A stretch of DNA of 64,000 nucleotides. Source: Sinisalibacter lacisalsi (GTDB taxonomy: Bacteria; Pseudomonadota; Alphaproteobacteria; Rhodobacterales; Rhodobacteraceae). Under the pieces are notes generated by a model that saw nothing but the letters and a program-made list of their open reading frames with translations, did not search any database and had not been told where the DNA came from. Location: NCBI RefSeq assembly GCF_014640115.1, contig NZ_BMGI01000006.1, positions 124,001-188,000 of the forward strand, in the 5' to 3' direction. This document shows, piece by piece, positions 7,472-16,380 of this stretch. Both the position numbers and the translations under genes were made by a program. Each line of letters opens with the position of its first letter. Position 1 is the stretch's first letter.

Positions 7472-8625
7472 GCCAGCTTCTTGCCCAACCCTTCGAGCAT
7501 CCCCAGGCATTGCTCGAGCTGGCTGATGGCAAGGTATTCGTCCGGTTTGTGGGCCTGCTCGATCGAGCCGGGCCCGCAAACCACGACATCCATCCCGAGC
7601 TTCTGGAACACCCCCGCCTCGGTGGAAAACGCCACCAGGTCGCAGGCATTGGCACCAGTGAGTTCCATCACGATGTCGCGCGCCATGTTCTCATCCGCCG
7701 GCTCCAGCCCGTCGACCTCGCCGATCACCTCGGTGATGATCCGCGCGTCGGGCCAATGCGCCTGCATCTCCGGCAGGAGGTGCTCGTGCACGTAGCGGCG
7801 CATCTCCTCGCGCACGAAGGCGCCATCGGCCGGTTGCACCGGCCGCATCTCCCACAGCACCGAGGCATGGCTGGCGATGACGTTATGCGCCACTCCGCCG
7901 AACACCGAGCCCGGGTTGATCGTCGTCCAAGGCGGGTCGAAGCGGCTGTCTTTCGGCGCCCGCACCCGTAGTGGCTTGCGCAGATCGAGCAGCCGCGAAA
8001 CGTAGCGCACCGCGAATTCCACCGCGTTCACTCCCTTGTCGGGTTCCGAGCCGTGGCCGGCGAGCCCCTCGAAATGGGTGGTGTATTCGCAGCAGCCCTT
8101 GTGACCCTCGATAACCCGCATGCTGGTGGGCTCGCCGATGATCGCCACACCGGGGCGCAGGCCCTTGGCCGCGAGCGTATCGGTCAACGCCTGGGCGCCG
8201 AGGCAGCCCACCTCCTCGTCATAGGTGAAGGAAAAGTGCAACGGCCGATCCTTCACCGAATGCGCCAGAACCGGGGCCATGGCGACGGTGGCGGCGATGA
8301 ACCCCTTCATGTCGCAGGTGCCGCGGCCGTAAAGCTTGCCGTCGCGCTCGACCATCTCGAACGGGTCGTTGGTCCAGTCGTCGGCCAGCGCCGGCACCAC
8401 GTCGGTATGGCCCGAAAGCAGGATACCGCCATTGCGATCCGGGCCGATCGTGGCGAACAGGTTCGCCTTCTGCCCGGTCTCGTCATGGTGCAGTTCGACC
8501 CGCGCGCCGGCACTTTCGAGCCATCCGGCGAGGTTGTCGATCATCGCCAGGTTGCTGTCGGCCGAAACCGTGGGATAGGCGACCAGTTCACGCAGCAGCT
8601 CGAGGGTATCGGAAATCTTGGTCAT
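7465..8625 (-). CDS. M20 family acetylornithine deacetylase (ArgE-like)
   Basis: A 386-residue zinc peptidase of family M20, subgroup ArgE, which removes acetyl groups from N-acetyl amino acids. Metal and catalytic residues are in place: H73 and D75 in SGHTDVV, D105 in GRGTCDMKG, catalytic E137 and metal E138 in YDEEVG, E165 in GEPTS and H359 in QAHKPDEY. The frame opens further upstream, but ATG 8625 has AGAAGGA eight bases before it and gives the family N-terminus. The gene is divergent from an Lrp-type regulator and lies between ectoine synthesis and ectoine degradation-type genes. It may therefore act on acetyl-diaminobutyrate rather than, or as well as, acetylornithine; that is a hypothesis. 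The default assignment is arginine biosynthesis. Confidence 0.88.
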   Translation of the reverse strand: MTKISDTLELLRELVAYPTVSADSNLAMIDNLAGWLESAGARVELHHDETGQKANLFATIGPDRNGGILLSGHTDVVPALADDWTNDPFEMVERDGKLYGRGTCDMKGFIAATVAMAPVLAHSVKDRPLHFSFTYDEEVGCLGAQALTDTLAAKGLRPGVAIIGEPTSMRVIEGHKGCCEYTTHFEGLAGHGSEPDKGVNAVEFAVRYVSRLLDLRKPLRVRAPKDSRFDPPWTTINPGSVFGGVAHNVIASHASVLWEMRPVQPADGAFVREEMRRYVHEHLLPEMQAHWPDARIITEVIGEVDGLEPADENMARDIVMELTGANACDLVAFSTEAGVFQKLGMDVVVCGPGSIEQAHKPDEYLAISQLEQCLGMLEGLGKKLAA

Positions 8626-8830
8626 GCTTCGGTCCTTCTTCCTGCGCGATGGGCGCAACGGCCGCGCGGCGCGCCATCCCGAGCTGACCGGAACGGCGAC
8701 CGGCGATATAGGGGCTTGCCCCGCGCGGGCGCATCGTGGTGATCTGCGCGACATTGGCGGAGGCTGGCTCCCTTCGTCAATCCGTTTGCGCAACCGAAAC
8801 AACGCCACGATCGGGAGACCGACCCGCGCC

Positions 8831-9307
8831 ATGAAGCTCGATGCCCGCGATATCGCCATCCTGCGCGTGCTCTCGACGGAGGGGCGGATCTCGAAGGCGG
8901 CGCTGGCCGAGCGCGTCGGTCTGTCACCCACACCCTGCTGGAACCGCCTGAAACGGCTCGAAGACGCCGGGTTGATCGAAGGCTACGGCGCGCGAATCGC
9001 GCTGCGCAAGCTGGGGCCGCACGTCACCGTCTTCGTCGCCGTCGAACTGGCAGACCACACGGCGGCGACATTCCGCATCTTCGAGGCCGCGCTGGACCGT
9101 TATGACGAAGTGGTGGCCTGCTGGGCGCTCGGCGGCGGCTTCGACTACCTGATGCAGGTTGTCACCCGCGATATCGACGCCTACCAGCGCCTGATCGACG
9201 CGATGCTGGAAGCCCGGATCGGGCTTGCGCGCTATTTCACCTATATCGTGACCAAGCCCGTGAAGGGCCCTGCCCCGCCGCCGCTCGACTTGCTGTTCGA
9301 CGAATAG
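8831..9307 (+). CDS. Lrp/AsnC-family regulator (AsnC/DoeX-like)
   Basis: A 158-residue Lrp/AsnC protein. Residues 1-55 hold the helix-turn-helix, with LSTEGRISKAALAERVGLSP then TPCWNRLKRLEDAGLIEGY. Residues about 65-150 hold the RAM ligand-sensing domain, with CWALGGGFDYLMQVVTRDID. ATG 8831 is chosen over an upstream extension because the family begins with the short helix KLDARDIAILRVL. Known ectoine catabolic clusters (asnC-ssd-atf in Ruegeria; doeX in Halomonas) have the same regulator directly before the aldehyde dehydrogenase and aminotransferase genes, as here. Ligands for DoeX-like proteins are reported to be diaminobutyrate-type intermediates; this is family knowledge, not visible in the sequence. 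Confidence 0.9.
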   Translation: MKLDARDIAILRVLSTEGRISKAALAERVGLSPTPCWNRLKRLEDAGLIEGYGARIALRKLGPHVTVFVAVELADHTAATFRIFEAALDRYDEVVACWALGGGFDYLMQVVTRDIDAYQRLIDAMLEARIGLARYFTYIVTKPVKGPAPPPLDLLFDE

Positions 9308-9485
9308 CCGGGAGACCAAATTCCCCGCCGCCACCCCGGGGTCGTCTATCTCCATCCAGCCATGAGACGAAACCTCTCCGACAGGGCCACGAAAAAGAGC
9401 TTTTCTCTCCCAGAGCGCCGTAGTTCGGCCCCGAACGCTTGCCCCGGCGTGCCATGATCGACGGCAGGAACAGGGGAGACGACGC

Positions 9486-10943
9486 ATGCTCGACGAGACG
9501 ATATCCGACAAGCGCCTGTTGCGGGGCTTCGCATACATCGGCGGGAAATGGGTGGCCGCCAGCGACGGGGCGGTGTTTGCGGTGACGAACCCGGCAGACG
9601 GGGCCAGCCTCGGCGAGGTGGCCGCGCTCACGGCCGACGATTCCCTGCGCGCCGTGGACGCGGCGCAGGAGGCCTTCCCGGCCTGGTCCTTCCTTCTGCC
9701 GCAGGAACGCGCGGCGATCCTGCGGCGCTGGTTCGATCTCATGCACGCCCACAAGGACGACCTCGCCCGGATCATGACGCTCGAACAGGGCAAGCCGCTT
9801 TCCGAGGCGAAGGGCGAGATCGACTACGCCGCGAGCTTTCTCGAATTCTACGCCGAGGAGGCCAAGCGGCCCAATATCGAGGGCGTCACCAGCCACCTGC
9901 ACGACGCCGAGGTGGAGCTCTGGCTCGAACCGGTCGGGGTGGTGGCGCTGATCACGCCGTGGAACTTCCCGTCCGCGATGCTCACCCGCAAGGCCGGCGC
10001 CGCGCTCGCGGCCGGCTGCACCGTGGTCGCCCACCCGGCGCGCGAAACGCCGTTTTCCGCCCTCGCGCTGGCGGAACTGGCCGAGCGCGCGGGCTTTCCG
10101 CCCGGCGTGTTCAACGTGGTGACCGGCGATGCGCCCACGCTGGTCGAACCCTGGACCGAGGATGCCCGCGTGCGCGCGCTGTCGTTCACCGGCTCGACCG
10201 AGGTCGGCCGGCTGCTCTACCGCCAATCCGCCGCCACGGTGAAGAAACTGGTGCTGGAACTGGGCGGCCACGCCCCGGTGATCGTGTTCAAGGGCTGCGA
10301 TCTCGATCACGCGGTGAATGAGGCGATCAAGGCCAAGTTCGCCACCTCCGGGCAGGATTGCCTCGGCGCTAACCGGATCTACGTGGAGCGGCCGATCTAC
10401 GACGAGTTCTGCCGCCGCTTCATCGCCGCGACCGAGGCGCTCAGCGTGGGGCGCGGCCTGGACGATTGCGATATCGGCCCGCTGATGAACGAGAACGCGG
10501 TGAAGAAACAGGAAGATCACGTGGCCGACGCCCTCGCCCATGGCGCCAACCTCGCCACCGGCGGCAAGAGGCTCGACCTCGGGCCGCTGTTCTACGCCCC
10601 CACGGTGCTCACCGACGTGCCGGACGACGCCAAGATCATGCGTGAGGAAACCTTCGGCCCGGTCGCGCCGATCACCCCGTTCGAGACCGAGCAGGAGGTG
10701 ATCGCGCGCGCCAACGATACCGAATATGGCCTGATAGCCTACCTGCACAGCAACGATCCGCGCCGGATCTACCGCCTCAGCCGGGCGCTGGAATACGGCA
10801 TGGTCGCGGTGAACCGCACCAAGGTCACCGGCGCGCCGATCCCGTTCGGCGGCACCAAGCAATCGGGGCTGGGGCGCGAAGGGGCGCGGCGCGGGATGGA
10901 GGATTTCATGGAGATCAAATACGTCTGCCGCGACTGGGCCTGA
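9486..10943 (+). CDS. doeC: NAD(P)-dependent aldehyde dehydrogenase, succinate/aspartate-semialdehyde type (DoeC-like)
   Basis: A 485-residue aldehyde dehydrogenase of the succinate-semialdehyde dehydrogenase group. Catalytic Cys292 is in SGQDCLGAN and the general base Glu258 in LVLELGGHAP. The aminotransferase gene follows in the same direction and the AsnC regulator precedes it, so oxidation of aspartate-semialdehyde to aspartate in ectoine breakdown (DoeC) is the favoured role. One oddity: the lysine usually found in the VVKPA cofactor-binding motif is replaced, the sequence here reading TVVAHPARETP with His183. This may alter NAD versus NADP use. A GGGGAG ribosome binding site precedes ATG 9486. 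It could instead be a general SSADH (gabD-like). Confidence 0.85.
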   Translation: MLDETISDKRLLRGFAYIGGKWVAASDGAVFAVTNPADGASLGEVAALTADDSLRAVDAAQEAFPAWSFLLPQERAAILRRWFDLMHAHKDDLARIMTLEQGKPLSEAKGEIDYAASFLEFYAEEAKRPNIEGVTSHLHDAEVELWLEPVGVVALITPWNFPSAMLTRKAGAALAAGCTVVAHPARETPFSALALAELAERAGFPPGVFNVVTGDAPTLVEPWTEDARVRALSFTGSTEVGRLLYRQSAATVKKLVLELGGHAPVIVFKGCDLDHAVNEAIKAKFATSGQDCLGANRIYVERPIYDEFCRRFIAATEALSVGRGLDDCDIGPLMNENAVKKQEDHVADALAHGANLATGGKRLDLGPLFYAPTVLTDVPDDAKIMREETFGPVAPITPFETEQEVIARANDTEYGLIAYLHSNDPRRIYRLSRALEYGMVAVNRTKVTGAPIPFGGTKQSGLGREGARRGMEDFMEIKYVCRDWA

Positions 10944-11028
10944 CGGCCAACGATCTTCGAAGATCGTTGCCGGGATATTGCGAAAAATCCTGCCCCCGCG
11001 CGGGGCATGAAACTGGAAAGGGAAACGG

Positions 11029-12399
11029 ATGCTGAAGAACGACCTTTTGGAAACCTGGGACCGGGAGAATTTCTTCCATCCCTCGACCCATCTCGCCGAG
11101 TTCGCCCGGGGCGAGGCACCGCAGCGGGTGATCACCGGCGGCAAGGGCTGTCATATCGAGGACCGCGAGGGCAACCGGCTGCTCGATGCCTTCGCCGGGC
11201 TCTACTGCGTCAACGCAGGGTACGGGCGGCCCGAGATCGCCGAGGCTATTGCCGATCAGGCCAGGGAACTGGCCTATTACCACGCCTATGTCGGCCATGG
11301 CACCGAAGCCAGCATCACGCTGGCCAAGATGATCCTCGACCGCGCCCCCGACCACATGAGCAAGGTTTATTTCGGCCTGTCGGGGTCGGATGCCAACGAG
11401 ACCAACATCAAGTTGATCTGGTATTACAACAACATCCTCGGCCGCCCCGAGAAGAAGAAGATCATCTCGCGCTGGCGCGGCTATCACGGCTCGGGGCTGA
11501 TGACCGGCTCGCTCACCGGGCTTGAGCTGTTTCACAAGAAGTTCGACCTGCCGCTGTCGCAGGTGATCCACACCGAGGCGCCCTACTACTTCCGCCGCCC
11601 CGATTTCGCGATGAGCGAGGCCGATTTCACCGCCCATTGCGCCGCCGAACTGGAGGCGCTGATCGAGCGTGAGGGCGCCGACACCATCGCAGCCTTCATC
11701 GGCGAACCGGTGCTGGGCACGGGCGGGATCGTGCCGCCGCCCGCGGGCTACTGGGAAGCGATCCAGGCGGTGCTCGACCGCCACGACATCCTGCTGATCG
11801 CCGACGAGGTGGTGACCGGGTTCGGGCGTCTCGGCTCGATGTTCGGCTCCGAGCATTACGGGCTGAAACCCGATCTCATCACCATCGCCAAGGGGCTCAC
11901 CTCGGCCTATGCGCCGCTCTCGGGCTCGATCGTGTCGGACAAGATGTGGAAGGTGCTCGAACAGGGCACCGACGAAAACGGCCCGATCGGCCATGGCTGG
12001 ACCTATTCCGCCCACCCGATCGGCGCGGCGGCCGGGGTGGCCAACCTCAAGCTCATCGACGATCTGGGGCTGATCGCCAACGCCAGCGAAACCGGCGGCT
12101 ATTTCCGCGCGGCGATGGTGGCGGCGCTCGGCGAACATGCGCAGGTGGGCGAGATCCGGGGCGAGGGCATGCTCTGCGCGCTGGAGTTCGTGGCCGACCG
12201 CGAGACGCGCCAATTCTACGATCCCGCCGACAAGGTCGGCCCCCGGATCGCCGCGGCGCTGGCGAGTGAAGGGGTGATCGGCCGGGCGATGCCGCAGGGC
12301 GACATCCTCGGTTTCGCGCCGCCGCTCTGCCTTACCCGCGAGGAGGCCGACACCATCGTCGCCGCCACCGAAAAGGCCGTGCGCGCGGTGCTGGGCTGA
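11029..12399 (+). CDS. doeD: Class III aminotransferase (DoeD-like diaminobutyrate transaminase)
   Basis: A 456-residue class III PLP-dependent aminotransferase. The PLP-phosphate region [18 protein letters not shown], the active-site segment [31 protein letters not shown] with the ring-nitrogen aspartate, and the Schiff-base lysine in [14 protein letters not shown] are all visible. It lies 85 bases after the aldehyde dehydrogenase. In ectoine degraders the equivalent pair (DoeD then DoeC) converts diaminobutyrate to aspartate-semialdehyde and then aspartate. Omega-amino acid:pyruvate transaminases (taurine, beta-alanine or putrescine type) look very similar, so the substrate rests on gene order. 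AAAGGG precedes the ATG. Confidence 0.84.
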   Translation: MLKNDLLETWDRENFFHPSTHLAEFARGEAPQRVITGGKGCHIEDREGNRLLDAFAGLYCVNAGYGRPEIAEAIADQARELAYYHAYVGHGTEASITLAKMILDRAPDHMSKVYFGLSGSDANETNIKLIWYYNNILGRPEKKKIISRWRGYHGSGLMTGSLTGLELFHKKFDLPLSQVIHTEAPYYFRRPDFAMSEADFTAHCAAELEALIEREGADTIAAFIGEPVLGTGGIVPPPAGYWEAIQAVLDRHDILLIADEVVTGFGRLGSMFGSEHYGLKPDLITIAKGLTSAYAPLSGSIVSDKMWKVLEQGTDENGPIGHGWTYSAHPIGAAAGVANLKLIDDLGLIANASETGGYFRAAMVAALGEHAQVGEIRGEGMLCALEFVADRETRQFYDPADKVGPRIAAALASEGVIGRAMPQGDILGFAPPLCLTREEADTIVAATEKAVRAVLG

Positions 12400-12417
12400 C
12401 CCGCCGCGCCGGCCGCC

Positions 12418-12693
12418 TCAGGCCTTGATGACAAAGCCCGCTTCCGCCTCGTCGGCGGGGGCGGGCGTGGCCTCGACGCTGTCGACACGGGCCATGATCG
12501 GCCCCTTGTGCAACGCCTCGATCATCTCGTCCAACGGCGCTTTTTCGCCCGCGATATATGCGGTGACCGCGCCGTCGGGCTCGTTGCGCACCCAGCCCGA
12601 GAGGCCAAGCGCCTCGGCGCGGCCGCGGGTCCAGGCCCGGAAGGAAACCCCCTGCACCCGGCCGGTGACCCGAACGTGGCAGGCCGCGCGCAT
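12418..12693 (-). CDS. acyP: Acylphosphatase
   Basis: A 91-residue acylphosphatase that hydrolyses carboxyl-phosphate bonds of small molecules. The two family motifs are complete: GRVQGVSFRAW with the phosphate-binding Arg, and GWVRNEPDGAV with the catalytic Asn. ATG 12693 overlaps the ethylmalonyl-CoA mutase stop by one base (TGATG); a GTG at 12696 directly before it is an alternative. The coupling to ecm looks positional, with no obvious biochemical link. Confidence 0.93.
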   Translation of the reverse strand: MRAACHVRVTGRVQGVSFRAWTRGRAEALGLSGWVRNEPDGAVTAYIAGEKAPLDEMIEALHKGPIMARVDSVEATPAPADEAEAGFVIKA

Positions 12694-14666
12694 CACTCGG
12701 CCGCCTTTGCCCTCGGGTCGGCGAGGGTCACGATATCATCCATGATCGTGTTCAACTCGAAATCCTTCGGCGTGTAGACCTTGGCCACTCCCATCGCGAC
12801 GAGTCGCCTTGCGTCATCATCGGGGATGATCCCGCCGGCGACAACCGGCACGTGGCCCAGCCCCTCGGCGCGCATCCGCTCCATCAACTCCTCGATCAGC
12901 GGGATATGCGAACCTGACAGGATCGAAAGCCCCACCACATGCGCGCCATCGGCCTTGGCTGAGGCGACGATTTCCTCCGGCGTGAGGCGGATGCCGTCAT
13001 AGGTGATATCCATACCGCAATCGCGCGCCCGCGCGGCGATCTGTTCGGCGCCGTTGGAATGGCCATCGAGCCCGGGCTTGCCGACGACGAACTTGAGCCG
13101 CCGCCCCAGCGCGTCCGACACGGCATCGACGCGGGCGCGGATCTGCTCCAGCCCCTCGGTGCGGTTCGACGGGTTGCGGCTCACCCCGGTCGGCCCCCGG
13201 TATTCGCCGAACGCGGCGCGCACCGCGTCGCCCCATTCGCCGGTGGTGGCCCCGGCCTTGGCGGCGGCGATGCTCGCGGGCATGACGTTCTCGCCCGTTT
13301 GCGCCACGCGCTTGAGCTCGGCAAGTGCGGCTTTTACCGCCGCCTCGTCGCGCGCCGCGCGCCAGGCTTCGAGCCGGGCGATCTGGTCGGCCTCGGCCTC
13401 GGGGTCGGCCAGCATGATCGCCTCGGGGCCGGAGGTGAGCGGCGAGGGCGCGGCCTCGGTCCACTTGTTCACACCGACGACGGTGGTTTTTCCGGCCTCG
13501 ATCCGGGCGATGCGCTCGGCATTGCTCTCCACCAGCCGCGATTTCATGTAGTCGATGGCTTCCATCGCGCCACCCATCGCGTCGATCTGGGCAAGCTCCG
13601 CCCGCGCGCCCGCCTTCAGCTCCTCCACCTTGCGCTCGATCGCCGGGTTTCCGTCGAAAATATCGTCGTATTCGAGAAGGTCGGTCTCGTAGGCCAGGAT
13701 CTGCTGCATCCTGAGCGACCATTGCTGATCCCACGGCCGGGGCAGGCCCAGCGCCTCGTTCCAGGCCGGAAGCTGCACCGCCCGGGCGCGGGCGTTCTTC
13801 GAGAGCGTCACCGCGAGCATTTCCAGCAGGATGCGGTAGACATTGTTTTCAGGCTGCTGCTCGGTCAGCCCCAATGAGTTGACCTGCACGCCGTAGCGGA
13901 AGCGGCGGAATTTCTCCTCCTCCACGCCGTAGCGCTCACGGGTGATCTCGTCCCACAACTCGACGAAGGCGCGCATCTTGCTCATCTCGGTGATGAAGCG
14001 GATGCCGGCGTTCACGAAGAACGATATCCGCCCCACCATCTGTGGAAAGTGCTCTTCCGGCACCTTGGTGCGCAGATCGTCGAGCACGGTGGTGGCGGTG
14101 GCCAGCGCGAAGGCGAGTTCTTCCTCCGGTGTCGCCCCCGCTTCCTGCAAATGGTAGGAACAGATGTTCATCGGGTTCCACTTCGGCAGGTGCTCGCGGG
14201 TATAGGCGGCCACGTCGGTGATCATCCGCAAGCTCGGTTTTGGCGGGCAGACGTAGGTGCCGCGCGAGAGATATTCCTTGATCAGGTCGTTCTGCACCGT
14301 GCCTTGCAGCTGTGACACATCCGCCCCCTGCTCCTCGGCGGCCGCGATATAGAGCGCGAGCAACCAGGGCGCGGTGGCGTTGATCGTCATCGAGGTGTTC
14401 ATCTGTTCGAGCGGGATGTCCTCGAACAGCATCCGCATGTCGCCCAGATGCGCCACCGGCACACCGACCTTTCCGACCTCGCCGCGCGCCAGCTTGTGGT
14501 CGCTGTCGTATCCCGTCTGGGTCGGCAGATCGAAGGCCACCGAAAGGCCGGTCTGCCCCCGGGCGAGGTTGTTGCGGTAGAGCGCGTTCGAGGCGCGCGC
14601 GGTGGAGTGCCCGGCATAGGTGCGGAACAGCCAGGGGCGATCGCGGGTCGGGGTCTCGGTCGGCAT
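12693..14666 (-). CDS. ecm: Ethylmalonyl-CoA mutase (B12-dependent)
   Basis: A 657-residue adenosylcobalamin-dependent mutase of the MeaA/Ecm type. It rearranges (2R)-ethylmalonyl-CoA to methylsuccinyl-CoA in the ethylmalonyl-CoA pathway for acetate assimilation. The N-terminal TIM-barrel starts RPWLFRTYAGHSTARASNAL, and NTSMTINATAPWLLALYIAA lies near residue 110. The C-terminal B12 domain (about 520-650) has GKPGLDGHSNGAEQIA (the DxHxxG cobalamin motif), GLSILSGSH and VVAGGIIPDDD. ATG 14666 is preferred over the frame opening at 14711 because it gives the family N-terminus MPTETPTRDRPW. It is divergent from the PlsB-like gene; ccr of the same pathway lies 1.7 kb away. Confidence 0.95.
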   Translation of the reverse strand: MPTETPTRDRPWLFRTYAGHSTARASNALYRNNLARGQTGLSVAFDLPTQTGYDSDHKLARGEVGKVGVPVAHLGDMRMLFEDIPLEQMNTSMTINATAPWLLALYIAAAEEQGADVSQLQGTVQNDLIKEYLSRGTYVCPPKPSLRMITDVAAYTREHLPKWNPMNICSYHLQEAGATPEEELAFALATATTVLDDLRTKVPEEHFPQMVGRISFFVNAGIRFITEMSKMRAFVELWDEITRERYGVEEEKFRRFRYGVQVNSLGLTEQQPENNVYRILLEMLAVTLSKNARARAVQLPAWNEALGLPRPWDQQWSLRMQQILAYETDLLEYDDIFDGNPAIERKVEELKAGARAELAQIDAMGGAMEAIDYMKSRLVESNAERIARIEAGKTTVVGVNKWTEAAPSPLTSGPEAIMLADPEAEADQIARLEAWRAARDEAAVKAALAELKRVAQTGENVMPASIAAAKAGATTGEWGDAVRAAFGEYRGPTGVSRNPSNRTEGLEQIRARVDAVSDALGRRLKFVVGKPGLDGHSNGAEQIAARARDCGMDITYDGIRLTPEEIVASAKADGAHVVGLSILSGSHIPLIEELMERMRAEGLGHVPVVAGGIIPDDDARRLVAMGVAKVYTPKDFELNTIMDDIVTLADPRAKAAE

Positions 14667-14835
14667 GGTGTGACTCGGGCTCCATGTTGCAGTGCAGCAT
14701 TTCTGCCGCAAGCAACAAAATTACTCAACCCCGATTGTCGAAGGAACATCCTTGCGCGCCAAGATTCGCACCGATCCGCGCCCGCCCTGTTCGATCAGGC
14801 TGGACCGGGCAAGCTTTTGGTGAGACCTTCGGGCA

Positions 14836-16263
14836 ATGACCCGCACGGTGGAACTTCCTCTCTGGGCGCTCGTGCTGATCCTGGCCTTCGCCACGGTGAC
14901 CTTCGCGTCGCATTTCCTGTTTCCCTCTGTGCGCTGGTTTTTCCGCAAGCGGCTGGAACGCGCGGTGGCCGAACTCAACACCCGGCTCACCCGCCCGATC
15001 GAACCGTTCAAGCTCGCCCGCCGGCACGACATGATCCAGCGGCTGATCTACGATCCGAAGGTGGCGGAAGCGATCTCGGACCACGCACGCGATACCGGGG
15101 TGCCCGAACAGGTCGCCTTCGAAACCGCGCGGCGCTATGCCCGCGAGATCGTGCCGCGGTTCTCGGCATCGGCCTATTTCGGCTTTGCCATCCGGGTCGC
15201 CAAGCTCCTGAGCCGGGCGTTCTACCGGGTGAGGCTCGGCGCCTTCGACGAGGCGGGGCTGGAGAAGATCGACCCAGACGCCACGGTGATCTTCGTGATG
15301 AACCACCGCTCCAACATGGATTATGTGCTCGTCACCTGGCTCGCCGCCGAACGCTCGCACCTCAGCTACGCCGTGGGCGAGTGGGCCCGGCGCTGGCCGC
15401 TGCGGGCGCTGATCCGGGCGATGGGGGCCTATTTCATCCGCCGCCGCTCGAAGAACGGGCTCTACCGCCGGGTGCTTTCGCGTTACGTCCAGATCGCCAC
15501 CGCGGGTGGTGTGACGCAGGCGATGTTCCCCGAGGGCGGGCTCAGCCTCAACGGCGCGGTCGGCACGCCACGCATGGGCCTCCTGAACTACATCGTCGAG
15601 GGGTTCACGCCCGGTCAGGGGCGCGACGTGGTGTTCATTCCGGTCGCGCTGAACTACGACCGGGTGCTCGAAGACCGTGTGCTGGTGGCTGCCGACATCT
15701 CCGGCGAGCGCAAGTTTCGCCTGCGCCTGCGCGACGTGGCCCGGCACGTCGGCAAGCATTTCTGGCAGCGGATGACCGGCCGGTTTCACCGTTTCGGCTA
15801 TGCCAGCGTGAGCTTCGGCCAGCCGCTGTCGCTCTCGGGGTTCCTCGCCGCCAACCCGAACCTGACCACCGCCCCCACCGGCCTGCTCGCGCGCACGCTG
15901 ATGGCGCGGATCCGGGCGGTGGTGCCGGTGCTTCCGGTGCCGGTGGTTTCGGCGGTGATGCTGGAACAGGACGGCCGCAGCCGGGCCGAGATCGCCGCGC
16001 GCTTCGCCGTACTGGTCGACGACATGCGCGCGCACGGGGCGCATATCCACATGCCGCGCGGCGACCTCGACTACGCCGTCGAAGTGGGTTTGCGGCTCCT
16101 CGCCCTGCGCCAGATCGTGACCGAACGTGACGGGCGCTACCTGATCAACCCGCCCGACCGCGATCTCCTGACCTATTACGCCAACTCGATCGCGCATCTT
16201 TCGCAGGCGATCCCCACCCCGCTGGGGCATGTCGCCCCGGAGGCGGAATCGGCCACGACATAA
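14836..16263 (+). CDS. PlsB-like glycerol-3-phosphate 1-O-acyltransferase
   Basis: A 475-residue membrane-associated acyltransferase of the PlsC/PlsB superfamily. One N-terminal membrane helix (about residues 8-30) anchors it. The catalytic HX4D motif is NHRSNMD with His157 and Asp162; the phosphate-binding motif follows as MFPEGGLSLNG. The C-terminal region of about 190 residues after the acyltransferase core is of the type seen in alphaproteobacterial glycerol-3-phosphate acyltransferases. It would acylate glycerol-3-phosphate at sn-1 to start phospholipid synthesis. It sits between the two ethylmalonyl-CoA pathway genes, 117 bases upstream of ccr, and may be co-transcribed with it in part. 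Confidence 0.86.
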   Translation: MTRTVELPLWALVLILAFATVTFASHFLFPSVRWFFRKRLERAVAELNTRLTRPIEPFKLARRHDMIQRLIYDPKVAEAISDHARDTGVPEQVAFETARRYAREIVPRFSASAYFGFAIRVAKLLSRAFYRVRLGAFDEAGLEKIDPDATVIFVMNHRSNMDYVLVTWLAAERSHLSYAVGEWARRWPLRALIRAMGAYFIRRRSKNGLYRRVLSRYVQIATAGGVTQAMFPEGGLSLNGAVGTPRMGLLNYIVEGFTPGQGRDVVFIPVALNYDRVLEDRVLVAADISGERKFRLRLRDVARHVGKHFWQRMTGRFHRFGYASVSFGQPLSLSGFLAANPNLTTAPTGLLARTLMARIRAVVPVLPVPVVSAVMLEQDGRSRAEIAARFAVLVDDMRAHGAHIHMPRGDLDYAVEVGLRLLALRQIVTERDGRYLINPPDRDLLTYYANSIAHLSQAIPTPLGHVAPEAESATT

Positions 16264-16288
16264 AATTACAATTCCCGCTCAATCACGG

Positions 16289-16346
16289 TTGCAATCTTGC
16301 GATAGCATTCGTAATGCTGCAGGAGCATCCGCAATTCTGCATTGCG
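16289..16346. promoter_or_regulatory. Overlapping inverted repeats upstream of ccr
   Basis: Within 58 bases lie TTGCAATC and TTGCGATA as direct repeats (16289-16304), AGCATT-CGT-AATGCT (16304-16318), ATGCT-GCAGG-AGCAT (16314-16328) and CGCAAT-TCTGC-ATTGCG (16330-16346). The inverted arms are exact. This density immediately before a carbon-regulated gene suggests cooperative repressor or activator binding and overlaps any likely promoter. The regulator is not in the window. Confidence 0.5.
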
Positions 16347-16380
16347 GCAACAGATTCGAAGGAAACCAATGGAGGCCCCC

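Noticed and set aside
7465-8625. Assigning the M20 hydrolase as DoeB of ectoine degradation
   Set aside because: Known DoeB/EutE belongs to the aspartoacylase-like family, not M20; only functional replacement, not homology, could be proposed.
9237-11144. A 635-codon minus-strand open frame opposite the aldehyde dehydrogenase
   Set aside because: It is a GC-rich shadow with no family features; the plus-strand dehydrogenase with intact catalytic residues explains the region.
10915-12213. A 432-codon minus-strand open frame opposite the aminotransferase
   Set aside because: Antisense shadow; the plus strand encodes a complete class III aminotransferase with its PLP lysine.
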